Shown here: in pieces, positions 17,116 to 25,773 of the stretch
Layout: each line of letters opens with the position of its first letter
Numbering within the stretch: position 1 is the stretch's first letter
The notes under the pieces: generated by a model
What the model was told of the DNA's origin: nothing
The model's input: only the letters and a program-made list of their open reading frames with translations
The model's database searches: none
Source: Aurantimonas sp965217685
GTDB taxonomy: Bacteria > Pseudomonadota > Alphaproteobacteria > Rhizobiales > Rhizobiaceae
Length of the DNA stretch: 64,000 bases
Assembly (NCBI GenBank): GCA_965217685.1
Contig: CBDCIZ010000003.1
Coordinates: 1,488,001 to 1,552,000 of the forward strand
Reading direction: 5' to 3'
Made by a program: the position numbers and the translations under genes

Positions 17116-17721
17116 TCAGCGCGGCGTCAAGATCGGGATATGCGGCGCCATCGACCGATCGTAGAGGCCGGTGAGGCGGGGATCGTCGGCGATCTCGATC
17201 TGTTGGGCGATCGGCGTGAAGCCCGAGCGCCGGTAGAAGGCCAGCGCCCTGGGATGGTCGAGCGTGTTGGTGTGGAGCCAAAGCCGCCTGATGCCCCGGC
17301 CGAAGACCAGGGCGAGGGCCCGGTTCATCATGAAGCGCGCCGCCCGCGTGCCGACGAGGGCGGCGGTGACGCCGAAGAACACGATTTCGGCCTCGTCATG
17401 CTGGCGAAAGTCGATCTCGGCCAGCCCTTCGGCTTTGCCATCGATGGTCAGCGCATGCAGCCCATGGGCCGGATGCCGGATCGTCTCGGCGAGTTCTTCG
17501 TCGGAAAGGGCCAGCCGCGAGTACCATAGATACGCGCCGCCGATCCGGCGGTAGAGATTGCGGTACCAGTCGAGATCGGGATCTTCGACCGGCGAAAAAT
17601 CCCAGCCGGGCTCGGGTGCGATCTCCGGCCGTTCGGCGGGCGGTGCGGTCATTTCCAGCACCGTCACGATGGCGGCGACCTTGCCGGGGGGAATGGCGGT
17701 GAAACCGTTTCGAATGGTCAT
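17116..17721 (-). CDS. GNAT family N-acetyltransferase
   Basis: 201 residues. The acetyl-CoA-binding core is seen as EIVFFGVTAALVGTRAARFMM and the following helix, with the FYRRSGF motif near the C-terminus that is standard for GNAT enzymes. The acceptor is unknown. In rhizobia a gene of this type commonly lies between hslV and hslU on the same strand; here it faces hslV tail to tail. The first 40 residues are non-conserved, so the true start may be further in. Confidence 0.85.
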   Translation of the reverse strand: MTIRNGFTAIPPGKVAAIVTVLEMTAPPAERPEIAPEPGWDFSPVEDPDLDWYRNLYRRIGGAYLWYSRLALSDEELAETIRHPAHGLHALTIDGKAEGLAEIDFRQHDEAEIVFFGVTAALVGTRAARFMMNRALALVFGRGIRRLWLHTNTLDHPRALAFYRRSGFTPIAQQIEIADDPRLTGLYDRSMAPHIPILTPR

Positions 17722-17865
17722 GCGGGGGGTCTCTGGAGATGTTCGCAGTCGTCAGACGGACGGGAACGGGGATAGGAGACGGGAACGGGACGGCGTTGCG
17801 AAGCGCGACCACGCGCCAGGCTGAAAAACCGACGCCCGGCGGAGCCATAACCGGTTCCGGTCCAT

Positions 17866-17913
17866 GAAAAACCCCGCGGCGCCGGGTGGCATCGCGGGGG
17901 TGGCATCGCGGGG
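17866..17913 (-). terminator. Rho-independent terminator downstream of rpsA
   Basis: On the minus strand CCCCGCG pairs with CGCGGGG, followed directly by TTTTT. The loop contains a direct repeat of GGTGGCATCGCGGGG (plus-strand reading). It ends the rpsA transcript. Confidence 0.65.
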
Positions 17914-17930
17914 CTCGATTCACGTGAGAC

Positions 17931-17962
17931 GACCGCGCCGCCGAACGATGGGCGGCGCGGTC
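17931..17962 (-). terminator. Strong 3' hairpin of rpsA
   Basis: A perfect 12-bp GC stem (GACCGCGCCGCC with GGCGGCGCGGTC, 8-base loop), starting 15 bases after the rpsA stop. No T-run follows directly; it probably works together with the T-tailed hairpin 20 bases further on or protects the 3' end. Confidence 0.6.
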
Positions 17963-17977
17963 GGATCGCCCGAAGGC

Positions 17978-19681
17978 TTATTCTTCGTCGCCGCGGCCCT
18001 TGAGGGCGGCGCCGAGAATGTCGCCGAGCGAGGCGCCCGAGTCGGACGAGCCGAACTGCGCCACGGCCTCCTTCTCTTCGGCGATCTGCAGGGCCTTGAC
18101 CGACACGCCGACGCGGCGGGCCTTCTTGTCGAACTGCGTGACGCGGGCGTCGATCTTCTGGCCGACCGAGTACCGCTCCGGACGCTGCTCGTCGCGGTCG
18201 CGGGCGAGATCCGACCGGCGGATGAAGGAGGTGAGATCGGTATCGACGATCTTGACCTCGAGCCCGCCGTCGTTGACCGCGGTGACCTCGCAGGTGACCA
18301 CGGCACCGCGGCGCACGTCACCGGCTTCGGCCTGCTCGACGAACGGATCGCCGCCGACCTGCTTCATGCCCAGCGAGATGCGCTCCTTGTCGATGTCGAC
18401 GTCGAGCACCTGCGCCTTGACCATGTCGCCCTTGTTGAACTCCTCGATGACCTGCTCGCCCGGACGGTTCCAGTCGAGATCGGAGAGGTGGACCATGCCG
18501 TCGACATCGCCGTCCAGGCCGATGAACAGGCCGAACTCGGTCTTGTTCTTGACCTCGCCCTCGACGATCGTGCCGATCGGGAACATGTCGCGGAACGACT
18601 CCCACGGGTTCGACAGGGTCTGCTTGAGGCCGAGCGAGATGCGGCGCTTGTTCGGATCGACCTCGAGCACCACGACCTCGACCTCCTGGGAGGTGGAGAG
18701 GATCTTGCCCGGATGGACGTTCTTCTTCGTCCAGGACATTTCCGACACGTGGATGAGGCCCTCGATGCCCGGCTCCAGCTCGACGAAGGCACCGTAGTCG
18801 GTGATGTTGGTGACGCGGCCGGTGACCTTGACGCCCATCGGGTACTTGACGCCGATGCCGTCCCATGGATCGGCTTCGAGCTGCTTCATGCCGAGCGAGA
18901 TGCGGTGGGTGTCCTGGTTGATGCGGATGATCTGGACCTTGACGGTCTGGCCGATCTGCAGGATCTCGGTCGGATGGTTGACGCGGCGCCAGGCCATATC
19001 GGTGACGTGGAGGAGGCCGTCGATGCCGCCCAGATCCACGAAGGCGCCGTAATCGGTGATGTTCTTGACGATGCCGTCGACGGTCTGACCCTCTTCGAGG
19101 TTCTGGACGATCTCCGAGCGCTGCTCGGCCCGGCTCTCTTCGAGAACGGTGCGGCGCGAGACGACAATGTTGCCGCGGCGCTTGTCCATCTTGAGGATCT
19201 GGAAGGGCTGCGGCGTGTTCATCAGCGGCGTGACGTCGCGGATCGGCCGGATGTCGACCTGGGAGCGCGGCAGGAACGCCACGGCGCCGTCGAGGTCGAC
19301 GGTGAAGCCGCCCTTGACCTGGTTGAAGATGTGGCCCTCGACCTTCTCGCCGGCCTCGAACTGCTTCTCCAGCTTGACCCAGCTTTCCTCGCGGCGCGCC
19401 TTGTCGCGCGACAGCACGGCTTCGCCCAGCGCGTTCTCGATGCGCTCGACATAGATCTCGACGACGTCGCCGATCTTGAGGCCGCCGTCGGCGCCCTTGG
19501 CGCCGAATTCCTTGAGGGCGACGCGGCCCTCGACCTTCAGGCCGGCATCGATGACGGCCATGTCCTTCTCGATCGCGACGACGGTGCCCTTGACGACGGC
19601 GCCTTCGGCGACGTCCTGCTCATGGAACGAGGCTTCGAGCAGCGAGGCGAAATCTTCGCGCGACGGGTTTAAGTTCGACAT
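17978..19681 (-). CDS. rpsA: 30S ribosomal protein S1
   Basis: 567 residues. S1 binds mRNA and helps the 30S subunit start translation. Six S1 RNA-binding repeats are visible, at roughly residues 27-93, 111-177, 198-266, 283-353, 370-440 and 457-527; repeats 3-5 carry the regular ITDYGAFV or TEFGLFI signatures and the RISLGMKQ or RISLGLKQ endings. The N-terminus MSNLNPSREDFASLL is family-typical. It follows cmk after an unusually long 468-base gap, and ends at a double terminator. Confidence 0.97.
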   Translation of the reverse strand: MSNLNPSREDFASLLEASFHEQDVAEGAVVKGTVVAIEKDMAVIDAGLKVEGRVALKEFGAKGADGGLKIGDVVEIYVERIENALGEAVLSRDKARREESWVKLEKQFEAGEKVEGHIFNQVKGGFTVDLDGAVAFLPRSQVDIRPIRDVTPLMNTPQPFQILKMDKRRGNIVVSRRTVLEESRAEQRSEIVQNLEEGQTVDGIVKNITDYGAFVDLGGIDGLLHVTDMAWRRVNHPTEILQIGQTVKVQIIRINQDTHRISLGMKQLEADPWDGIGVKYPMGVKVTGRVTNITDYGAFVELEPGIEGLIHVSEMSWTKKNVHPGKILSTSQEVEVVVLEVDPNKRRISLGLKQTLSNPWESFRDMFPIGTIVEGEVKNKTEFGLFIGLDGDVDGMVHLSDLDWNRPGEQVIEEFNKGDMVKAQVLDVDIDKERISLGMKQVGGDPFVEQAEAGDVRRGAVVTCEVTAVNDGGLEVKIVDTDLTSFIRRSDLARDRDEQRPERYSVGQKIDARVTQFDKKARRVGVSVKALQIAEEKEAVAQFGSSDSGASLGDILGAALKGRGDEE

Positions 19682-20149
19682 TCTGTCTCCTTGGAAACCG
19701 TTCCGGCCTGTCTCTGCGTCCCTTTCGGCGGCCCTGTGCGGGCGACCCTCGGGTCGGCATATCCGGATCGGCGGTGCGCCATGGGGCGGTGGCCCCGGGG
19801 TTCTGGTTCAATTTTTACCCGGGTGATGCGGCTCGTTTTCGCCGGCCGGAAACCTCGACGGTTCGAGGGCCATGGGCAAAAACCCGAAGCGGCGTCCTTG
19901 TTGCGGATCGTCACTTCGTCGGCGCGTGGAACCGCGGCCGGGCAGTTTAGAGGTATCCAACCGAACGCCGGCATCCGGCAATACCCGGCCAAAACGTAGC
20001 GATCGGATCTCGAAGTTCGGCGATGCGCCCCTTGAGCCTTTGCGGTCGACCGCGCGCCAGGACGCTTCGCGGCGGGCCGGGACGTTCGGTCGGGCGAGTG
20101 CCGAAAAGGGCTAAAGCTCCCCGAAGCCTGCGCCCCGGAAAGCCCGCCC
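19682..20149. other. Intergenic region between cmk and rpsA
   Basis: 468 bases without a supported gene. It must contain the rpsA leader and promoter. Several frames are open on the plus strand, but they encode Arg/Pro-rich sequence without a domain. No autoregulatory hairpin could be assigned by eye. Confidence 0.5.
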
Positions 20150-20839
20150 TCAAACTCCGTTCCGGCCGACGATGCGCCGGTCGATGACCGACAACGCCGC
20201 CTGGAACGCCGCTTCTATATCCAATTCGCTGGTGTCCAGCAAGTGCGCGTCGGGCGCCGCCTTGAGCGGCGCGGTCGCGCGTCCCGAGTCGCGTTCGTCG
20301 CGCTCGCGTACCTCGGCGAGGATCTGCGCGTAATCGACGTGGCGGCCCTTGGCGAGAAGCTCGTCGGTGCGCCGGCGGGCCCGGACTTCGGCCGATGCCG
20401 TGACGAAGAGTTTGACCGTCGCGTTCGGGCAGATCACCGTGCCGATGTCACGCCCGTCGAGGACGGCGCCTTCGGGCCGTGCGGCGAAGCTGCGCTGGAA
20501 TTCCGTCAGCGCCGAACGCACGGCCGGATGGACTGCCACCCGCGAGGCGAGCTCACCGGCCTCGCGGCCTCTCAAGGCCCCGTCGTCGAGATGGCCGCCC
20601 TCGTCGAGGTGATGGATGTCGAGGCCTTCGGCGACTTTGCCGGCGGAGGCCGCGTCGTCGAGGTCGACGTCCTCGTCGACGCACAGCTTGCCAACGGCGC
20701 GGTAGAGGAGGCCGGTGTCGAGATAGGGCAGGCGATAACGCGCCGCGACGCGCTTGGCGAGTGTGCCCTTGCCGGCCGCGGCGGGGCCGTCGATCGCGAT
20801 GACGAGGGGGACCCCGCCTCTGGTTATGGGTTCAATCAT
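20150..20839 (-). CDS. cmk: Cytidylate kinase
   Basis: 229 residues. It phosphorylates CMP and dCMP. The P-loop is IAIDGPAAAGKGT; the substrate-binding DGRDIGTVICPNA segment and the RRTDEL and RERDERDSGR motifs of bacterial CMP kinases follow. The start overlaps the end of the upstream membrane-protein gene by eight bases, so aroA, the membrane-protein gene and cmk form one transcript, as is common in rhizobia. Confidence 0.96.
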   Translation of the reverse strand: MIEPITRGGVPLVIAIDGPAAAGKGTLAKRVAARYRLPYLDTGLLYRAVGKLCVDEDVDLDDAASAGKVAEGLDIHHLDEGGHLDDGALRGREAGELASRVAVHPAVRSALTEFQRSFAARPEGAVLDGRDIGTVICPNATVKLFVTASAEVRARRRTDELLAKGRHVDYAQILAEVRERDERDSGRATAPLKAAPDAHLLDTSELDIEAAFQAALSVIDRRIVGRNGV

Positions 20840-21326
20840 CGTGCTCGTTTCCGTCTCGCAAATTGCCGGAGCCTCTGGCCAGACGCGCTTGCTGGGTCGG
20901 CAGCTCCGGCTCGTCCGGCGCCTCCGGCCGCGCCAGGACGATCGTGCCGCGCGCGTCGAGAATCAGAAGCACCGCCGCGACCACCGCCCCCATGATGAAC
21001 GGGATCGCCACCATGAACAGGATTAGCTCCAGTTCGCCGATCCAGCGGGCGACGCGCAGCAGGAAGTCGGTGACGCCGTTGCCGGTGTCGAGGACACTGC
21101 CGGGATGGGCGATCCCCTGCAGCGCCAGGCGGTCGGCCGCGCTTTTTTCGCGCTCGAAGATCACCGCGATGATGGCGCAGACGAGAAACAGCGCCGGGAT
21201 CGGGATGAGCGAGGCCAGCCGGCTGCGCAGCGTGCCCGCCGCAGCTTTCAGGTTCCGCGCCCTGTAGCGGCCGTAGATGAAGGCCAGCGGCAGGAAGAAG
21301 ACGATAGCGACGAGGGCCGCGATCAC
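20832..21326 (-). CDS. Small membrane protein of unknown function between aroA and cmk
   Basis: 164 residues with three predicted membrane segments (about residues 1-18, 40-60 and 95-122) and a charged, Pro/Glu-rich cytoplasmic tail. It overlaps aroA by four bases (ATGA) and cmk by eight, so it is translated with both. No enzyme motif is seen. Confidence 0.7.
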   Translation of the reverse strand: MIAALVAIVFFLPLAFIYGRYRARNLKAAAGTLRSRLASLIPIPALFLVCAIIAVIFEREKSAADRLALQGIAHPGSVLDTGNGVTDFLLRVARWIGELELILFMVAIPFIMGAVVAAVLLILDARGTIVLARPEAPDEPELPTQQARLARGSGNLRDGNEHDD

Positions 21327-22756
21327 GCCGCTTCCGTCCCCGGCGCCCGGAGATTTGCGCCAAGGCCCGTCATCATTGCCTCGAACTCGGGAAAGCTCGT
21401 CGCGATCATCCGCGCGTCGTCGACGGTGACGGCGTTGTCGCAGGCCATGCCGAGGACGAGGAAGCTCATGGCGATGCGATGGTCGAGATGGGTCGCGACG
21501 ACGGCCTTTTCACCCGTGCCATAGGGGCCGCTCGGGCCTTTTCCTTCGGGATTCCCGGTAACGGTCAAGAAGTCCTCGCCCTCCTCGTGGGCGACGCCGC
21601 TCAGCGCCAGACCGGCGGCGACGGCGGCGAGCCGGTCGCTTTCCTTGACGCGCAACTCGTCGAGCCCCCGCATCACCGTCGTGCCCCTGGCGAAGGCCGC
21701 GGCCATCGCGAGCACCGGATATTCGTCGATCATCGACGGTGCCCGCTCCGGCGGCACGGTGACAGCGGTCAGTTCGCAATGGCGAACCCGCAGATCGGCG
21801 ACGTCCTCGCCCCCGGCGACACGGCGGTTCTGAATTTCGATCGAGGCGCCCATTTCGAGAAGGGTCTCGATCAGCCCGGTGCGGGTCGGGTTCATCAGGA
21901 CGTTCTCGATGGTCACGTCGGACCCCGGCACGATCAGCGCCGCGACGATCGGGAAGGCGGCGGAGGAGGGATCGCCCGGCACGGTGAAGTCGGCAACGCC
22001 CGTGAGCTTGCCCTGGCCCTCCAGGCTGATGTGGCGCACGCCCGCCGAATCGGTCGTCACCTCGATGGTCGCGCCGAACCCTTCGAGCATTTTCTCGGTG
22101 TGGTCGCGGGTCATCACCCTTTCGATCACCGTGGTGATTCCCGGCGCGTTGAGGCCGGCGAGGAGCACGGCGGATTTGACCTGCGCGGAGGCCATCGGCA
22201 CGACGTATTCGATCGGCGCGGCGATGCGCGGCCCGTGGATCGACAGCGGCAGGCGTCCGCCTGAGCGGGCGACGATCTGCGTGCCCATCAGTTGCAGCGG
22301 ATCGAGCACCCGGCCCATCGGCCGCTTCGAGAGCGAGGCGTCGCCGACGAAGGTCGCGCCGAAATCGTAGGTGCCGGTCAGGCCCATGGTCAGCCGCGCG
22401 CCGGTGCCGGCATTGCCGAAATCCAGGACGCTTTCCGGTTCGAGAAGACAACCATTGCCGACGCCGTCGACGACCCACGTATCGCCCTGTTTTGCGATGC
22501 GCGCGCCCATCGCCCGCATGGCATGACCGGTGGCGATGACGTCCTCACCCTCCAGAAGCCCGGTGACGCGGGTGGTGCCGGCGGCAAGCCCGCCGAAGAG
22601 GAAGGCGCGGTGGGAGATCGATTTGTCGCCCGGCACCTTCGTGCGCCCGGTCAGCGCCCCGGATTTTCGCGCGCTGACGGGGCGGGCGCCGGACGCGGCG
22701 CCGTGGGGTGCGCCATGGGGTGCAGGAGGGGAGGCGGGCTTGGCCGTCTCGGTCAT
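21323..22756 (-). CDS. aroA: 3-phosphoshikimate 1-carboxyvinyltransferase (EPSP synthase), class II
   Basis: 477 residues. It transfers enolpyruvate from PEP to shikimate 3-phosphate in the shikimate pathway. The sequence closely follows the class II (CP4-like) pattern: PGDKSISHRAFLFGGLA, DASLSKRPMGRVL, RVMTRDHTEKMLEGFG, and VATHLDHRIAMSFLVLG. In the PEP-site loop this enzyme has NAGTG, whereas the glyphosate-insensitive CP4 enzyme has Ala at the middle position; so the insensitivity substitution is not present. About 30 Ala/Pro/Gly-rich residues precede the conserved start, so the true start may lie further in. Confidence 0.96.
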   Translation of the reverse strand: MTETAKPASPPAPHGAPHGAASGARPVSARKSGALTGRTKVPGDKSISHRAFLFGGLAAGTTRVTGLLEGEDVIATGHAMRAMGARIAKQGDTWVVDGVGNGCLLEPESVLDFGNAGTGARLTMGLTGTYDFGATFVGDASLSKRPMGRVLDPLQLMGTQIVARSGGRLPLSIHGPRIAAPIEYVVPMASAQVKSAVLLAGLNAPGITTVIERVMTRDHTEKMLEGFGATIEVTTDSAGVRHISLEGQGKLTGVADFTVPGDPSSAAFPIVAALIVPGSDVTIENVLMNPTRTGLIETLLEMGASIEIQNRRVAGGEDVADLRVRHCELTAVTVPPERAPSMIDEYPVLAMAAAFARGTTVMRGLDELRVKESDRLAAVAAGLALSGVAHEEGEDFLTVTGNPEGKGPSGPYGTGEKAVVATHLDHRIAMSFLVLGMACDNAVTVDDARMIATSFPEFEAMMTGLGANLRAPGTEAA

Positions 22757-23233
22757 TCTTTCGTCTTTCCGGTCCTGCTGTGCGGACCCTTGTTGCGGCC
22801 GTCATTCGGCCCGTGCCCGACGCCTTCGAACGGTCGCGCCGTGCCATGCGATGATTGCGAGCCAAGGCTGCAACATCGCGGCGTTTCGGCTTTTCCATGC
22901 CAGTTCGCCCGGCATGGCCCGATGCCGAACTCCCGATGCCGAATTCCCGATGGCAGCCGGGGACCGGGCAAGCCGGCTCTTTCTGTCGCCCGAAACGGGC
23001 TTTGACAAGGGTCGGGGGACGCCGTAAGGGACCAACCGATTTTCATCGGGCCGGGTCGGACCCGGACCGGGGCGCAAAACGCCGTCCGGAACGGGCGATT
23101 CGCCACGGCCCAGGGCCCTCGGTAAGGGCCCGCACGTGAGGGCCCTCACGTACCGGGCGCATCCGGTGCGCCGCTCGGCCCGCCCCAGCATGTTGAAATT
23201 TGCATTCCGCATCCGATCACCCACGAGGCAGAC
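22757..23233. other. Divergent intergenic region between aroA and the TIGR02300 gene
   Basis: 477 bases holding the promoters of both genes. It contains overlapping inverted repeats of AGGGCCC/GGGCCCT type around 23115-23150. No gene is supported; long frames here are Arg/Pro-rich. Confidence 0.5.
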
Positions 23234-23695
23234 ATGGCCAAACCAGAACTCGGCACCAAACGCACCGACCCGGAAACCGGCAAGAAGTTCTACGATCTCG
23301 GCAAGGACCCGGTCGTTTCGCCCTACACCGGCAAATCCTATCCCTTGTCCTTCTTCGAGGTCGTCGAGACCAGCCGCTCGACCTCCCGCACCAGGGAGAA
23401 GGCCAAGCCCGTCCGCGCCCCTGCCGAGGATCGGGAGGATGAGGTCGAGGACGAGGAGGATACGGTCGAGGTCGAAGAGACCGAGGACACGGTGTCGCTG
23501 AACGACGTCGAAGAGGAGGAGACCGAGAAGAAGGCCTCCAAGGCCAAGGCCGACAGCCCCGACGTCGACCTGACCGACGACGAGGACGAGACCGAAGACG
23601 ACGCCGAAGACGACAACTTCCTCGCCGACGACGAGGACGAGGACGACGACGTCTCCGACATCATCGGCGGCGGCCGCGACGACGACGACGACTGA
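23234..23695 (+). CDS. TIGR02300 family protein
   Basis: 153 residues. The first 45 residues are conserved (LGTKRTDPETGKKFYDLGKD and VSPYTGKSYPLSFFE), the signature of this alphaproteobacterial family. The rest is an extremely acidic, low-complexity tail of Asp and Glu (more than 50 acidic residues), probably disordered. Function is unknown. The place opposite aroA and before tRNA-Ala is conserved in Hyphomicrobiales. GAGG precedes the ATG. Confidence 0.88.
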   Translation: MAKPELGTKRTDPETGKKFYDLGKDPVVSPYTGKSYPLSFFEVVETSRSTSRTREKAKPVRAPAEDREDEVEDEEDTVEVEETEDTVSLNDVEEEETEKKASKAKADSPDVDLTDDEDETEDDAEDDNFLADDEDEDDDVSDIIGGGRDDDDD

Positions 23696-23706
23696 GGGAC
23701 GCGCAA

Positions 23707-23740
23707 CGGCGCGGGATGCGGTGAGCCTCATTCCGCGCCG
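23707..23740 (+). terminator. Hairpin after the TIGR02300 gene
   Basis: CGGCGCGG pairs with CCGCGCCG (8 bp) plus two further pairs after one mismatch, starting about 12 bases after the stop codon. No T-run follows, so intrinsic termination is uncertain. Confidence 0.4.
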
Positions 23741-23843
23741 GACAGGCCCGCGCCGGGTTGGCCCCTTTGGATTGGCCCGCGCCGAACCGGCCTGTCTCGA
23801 ACCGGTTTGCCACGACGATCGCAGCCGACCGGCGGAAAATCGC

Positions 23844-23872
23844 TTGATCTTGCGAGGCGTCTCTTTTAAGAC
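23844..23872 (+). promoter_or_regulatory. Possible tRNA-Ala promoter
   Basis: TTGATC and TAAGAC are separated by 17 bases. The -35 is a fair and the -10 a weak match; transcription would begin about 70 bases before the tRNA. Confidence 0.3.
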
Positions 23873-23949
23873 CCGCCGACATGACGGGGCCGGCCCAACG
23901 GCCCCCGACGAGAACCCCGGGAAACCGGCGGCCCGGTTCACCGGGAAAT

Positions 23950-24025
<76 letters not shown>

Positions 24026-24246
24026 AAATCATCGGACAATCGTCGTTTCGACGCCATTTCGAGATATATTCGTTTGCCGCAACGTCATCGCGCTGACGAC
24101 TGCACCGGCGCGTTCGTCGGTTGCGCTGTGGTCTCGAGACCCGCCTCGCTGGCCTGCAGGTTTGCCCCTGCGAGAGCCGCTCTGGACGAGATGCCGAGAG
24201 CCGCATCCAGAGACGCGTCACTCTCTGCTCCCACCACCCTCCTCCA

Positions 24247-24264
24247 CTGACATCAAACTGTCAG
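24247..24264 (+). promoter_or_regulatory. PHO box (PhoB binding site) upstream of truncated btaA
   Basis: CTGACATCAAACTGTCAG matches the 18-base PHO box (two 7-base CTGTCAT-type repeats 11 bases apart) at about 15 positions. A -10-like TGCTAG lies about nine bases downstream. It is placed 120 bases before btaA, a gene known to be induced by phosphate starvation in rhizobia. Confidence 0.6.
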
Positions 24265-24387
24265 CGATGCGCTGCTAGTGGGATGAGGCAAGGGGCTGTC
24301 GTGGTTCAGAGCCGAAGCGTCGGCGCACGTTGCTTGCCGGGCGGCATTCGGCGGCAAGGCCCTCGACGAGACCCCTGGAGGTTTGCG

Positions 24388-24762
24388 ATGCCGAGCAGTG
24401 CCGTCGACATCCCAGCACTTCATGCCCCGCGTCGGCGTTCGGCCGAAAAGCTGCGCGACGCGGTGCATCGCTCCGGTCAGTGGAGCCGGGCGGGGCTTCT
24501 GGAGCGGCTGTTCACCTTGTTGTTTTCCGGCCTGGTCTATCCGCAGATCTGGGAGGACCCGGTCGTCGATCTCGCCGCGCTGGAACTCGGCCCCGACAAG
24601 CGCGTGATCGCGATCGCGTCGGGCGGCTGCAATGTCCTGTCCTATCTGACCGCCGACAGGAGCGAATGCCTTCGCCATTTCAGGCGGGCTGCGCGTCTGG
24701 TTGAAACGCGTTCACGTCGAGCCCGGCGTCGCTCTGCCGGCGGCCGTCACGGCTATAGATAA
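24388..24762 (+). pseudogene. btaA: Truncated btaA (S-adenosylmethionine:diacylglycerol 3-amino-3-carboxypropyltransferase)
   Basis: Only the first ~90 codons of a roughly 400-residue enzyme remain. Family-typical segments are FSGLVYPQIWEDPVVDLAAL and VIAIASGGCNVLSYLTAD, the start of the SAM-binding domain; after about base 24657 similarity ends and the frame becomes Arg-rich until a stop at 24762. BtaA makes the homoserine head group of DGTS betaine lipids, which replace phospholipids under phosphate limitation; btaB, the N-methylase, is absent. A PHO box remains upstream. The gene must be inactive, so if no second copy exists this strain cannot make DGTS. Confidence 0.75.
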
Positions 24763-24838
24763 GGCGAACGCGATGCGGCTGGACTTCGTCGCGCCCCATG
24801 GCGACTATGGCTGGCTACTGACGACCCAGTGGACCTGA
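24662..24838 (+). pseudogene. Unidentified C-terminal coding fragment joined to truncated btaA
   Basis: A second frame of 58 codons, open from the btaA break point and ending in GDYGWLLTTQWT. It has normal codon bias for this genome (G or C at third positions) and a plausible protein sequence (LRVWLKRVHVEPGVALPAAV), with no start codon near its beginning. It looks like the 3' end of another gene fused by deletion. No family is recognised. Confidence 0.35.
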
Positions 24839-24942
24839 CGGGCGCCGGTGTGACGAATAGTCGTCTTACTCATAGGCGGATGCCTATGCCTTATCGGCTA
24901 TGCCAACTGTCCGATCAAAATGAGGTCCGGTCCAACTACGGA

Positions 24943-25773
24943 TTACTCTCGAAGTTCGTCCCGAATAAGCATATGCAATCGAAGGCGCTCTGCTGAAAGG
25001 GATTCTCTATTCGGCACAGGATCATGTGTTTTGACGAGTGTTCTGTAAAATTCACAACCCCAAGAGGGATAACCAATTTCGACGCGAAATGGGATAAGTC
25101 CCAGTGCCCCCAATTCAAGAACAAGTAGATCGAAGCTGCTAGGAGTAAAAACCCATGCATGACCGTCGATATAGGTATCATTCTCAATCTGTATCTCGGC
25201 TGAAAATTCTATTCCTGGCTGCATAAAATTGAGTTCCCCCAAGGGTATCCATGTAGCCCAAACCGGCTGACCATTATTTTCAACTGACTCAAAATTTTGA
25301 GAAAACAGAGTTCGCCGTGTGTGGCGACTTCGCTTTTCCTCATATGCTTCCAACATGTCGGCAGTGACAGTCAATTGGCGAAAATAGTCAAATGTAAAGC
25401 GCTTATCAGGGTTGGCCAACGATACATAACCACCGTCGCGAAGCAAGACACTCAATGACTTCAAAAACGTTACGGGGTCTGGAATATGCTCGAAAACGTG
25501 GCTGGCAATTATAGCATCGAAACCTCCATGCATTTCCTGGGGTATACAATCGATTATTGCCCCGGATTTCCAGATAAAATCTACATCTTCTATGCGACTA
25601 CCGTCGACGCCAATATTGAAATACTTTTTCTTTAGATCTTCCTTGGATGCGTGATCCAGCGTAAATACATTATTTCTACCGGCCTTTGGCAGAACTGGTG
25701 CAATGCTCGGACCAATTTCAAGGACTTTCATATCATCCGAAATTTGAATTAAAATCTTTTCGTCTCGCGTCAT
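24943..25773 (-). CDS. Class I SAM-dependent methyltransferase (AT-rich, probably acquired)
   Basis: 276 residues. The SAM-binding motif I is MKVLEIGPSIAPVL and the post-I region has FDAIIASHVFEHIPDP followed by LRDGGYVSLANPD, typical of Methyltransf_11/23 enzymes that act on glycans or small molecules. AGGAA precedes the ATG. Base and codon use differ strikingly from the rest of the window (many A/T third positions), which suggests recent horizontal transfer. The neighbouring acyltransferase gene suggests a surface-polysaccharide role, but the substrate is unknown. Confidence 0.8.
   Translation of the reverse strand: MTRDEKILIQISDDMKVLEIGPSIAPVLPKAGRNNVFTLDHASKEDLKKKYFNIGVDGSRIEDVDFIWKSGAIIDCIPQEMHGGFDAIIASHVFEHIPDPVTFLKSLSVLLRDGGYVSLANPDKRFTFDYFRQLTVTADMLEAYEEKRSRHTRRTLFSQNFESVENNGQPVWATWIPLGELNFMQPGIEFSAEIQIENDTYIDGHAWVFTPSSFDLLVLELGALGLIPFRVEIGYPSWGCEFYRTLVKTHDPVPNRESLSAERLRLHMLIRDELRE

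Noticed and set aside
17916..17931. Second parS-like sequence (CGATTCACGTGAGACG)
   Set aside because: Only about 12 of 16 positions match and the palindrome is broken at several places; it lies between two rpsA hairpins and is probably chance.
17864..19672. 602-residue plus-strand frame over rpsA
   Set aside because: Antisense of ribosomal protein S1; sequence is Asp/Leu/Val-rich shadow.
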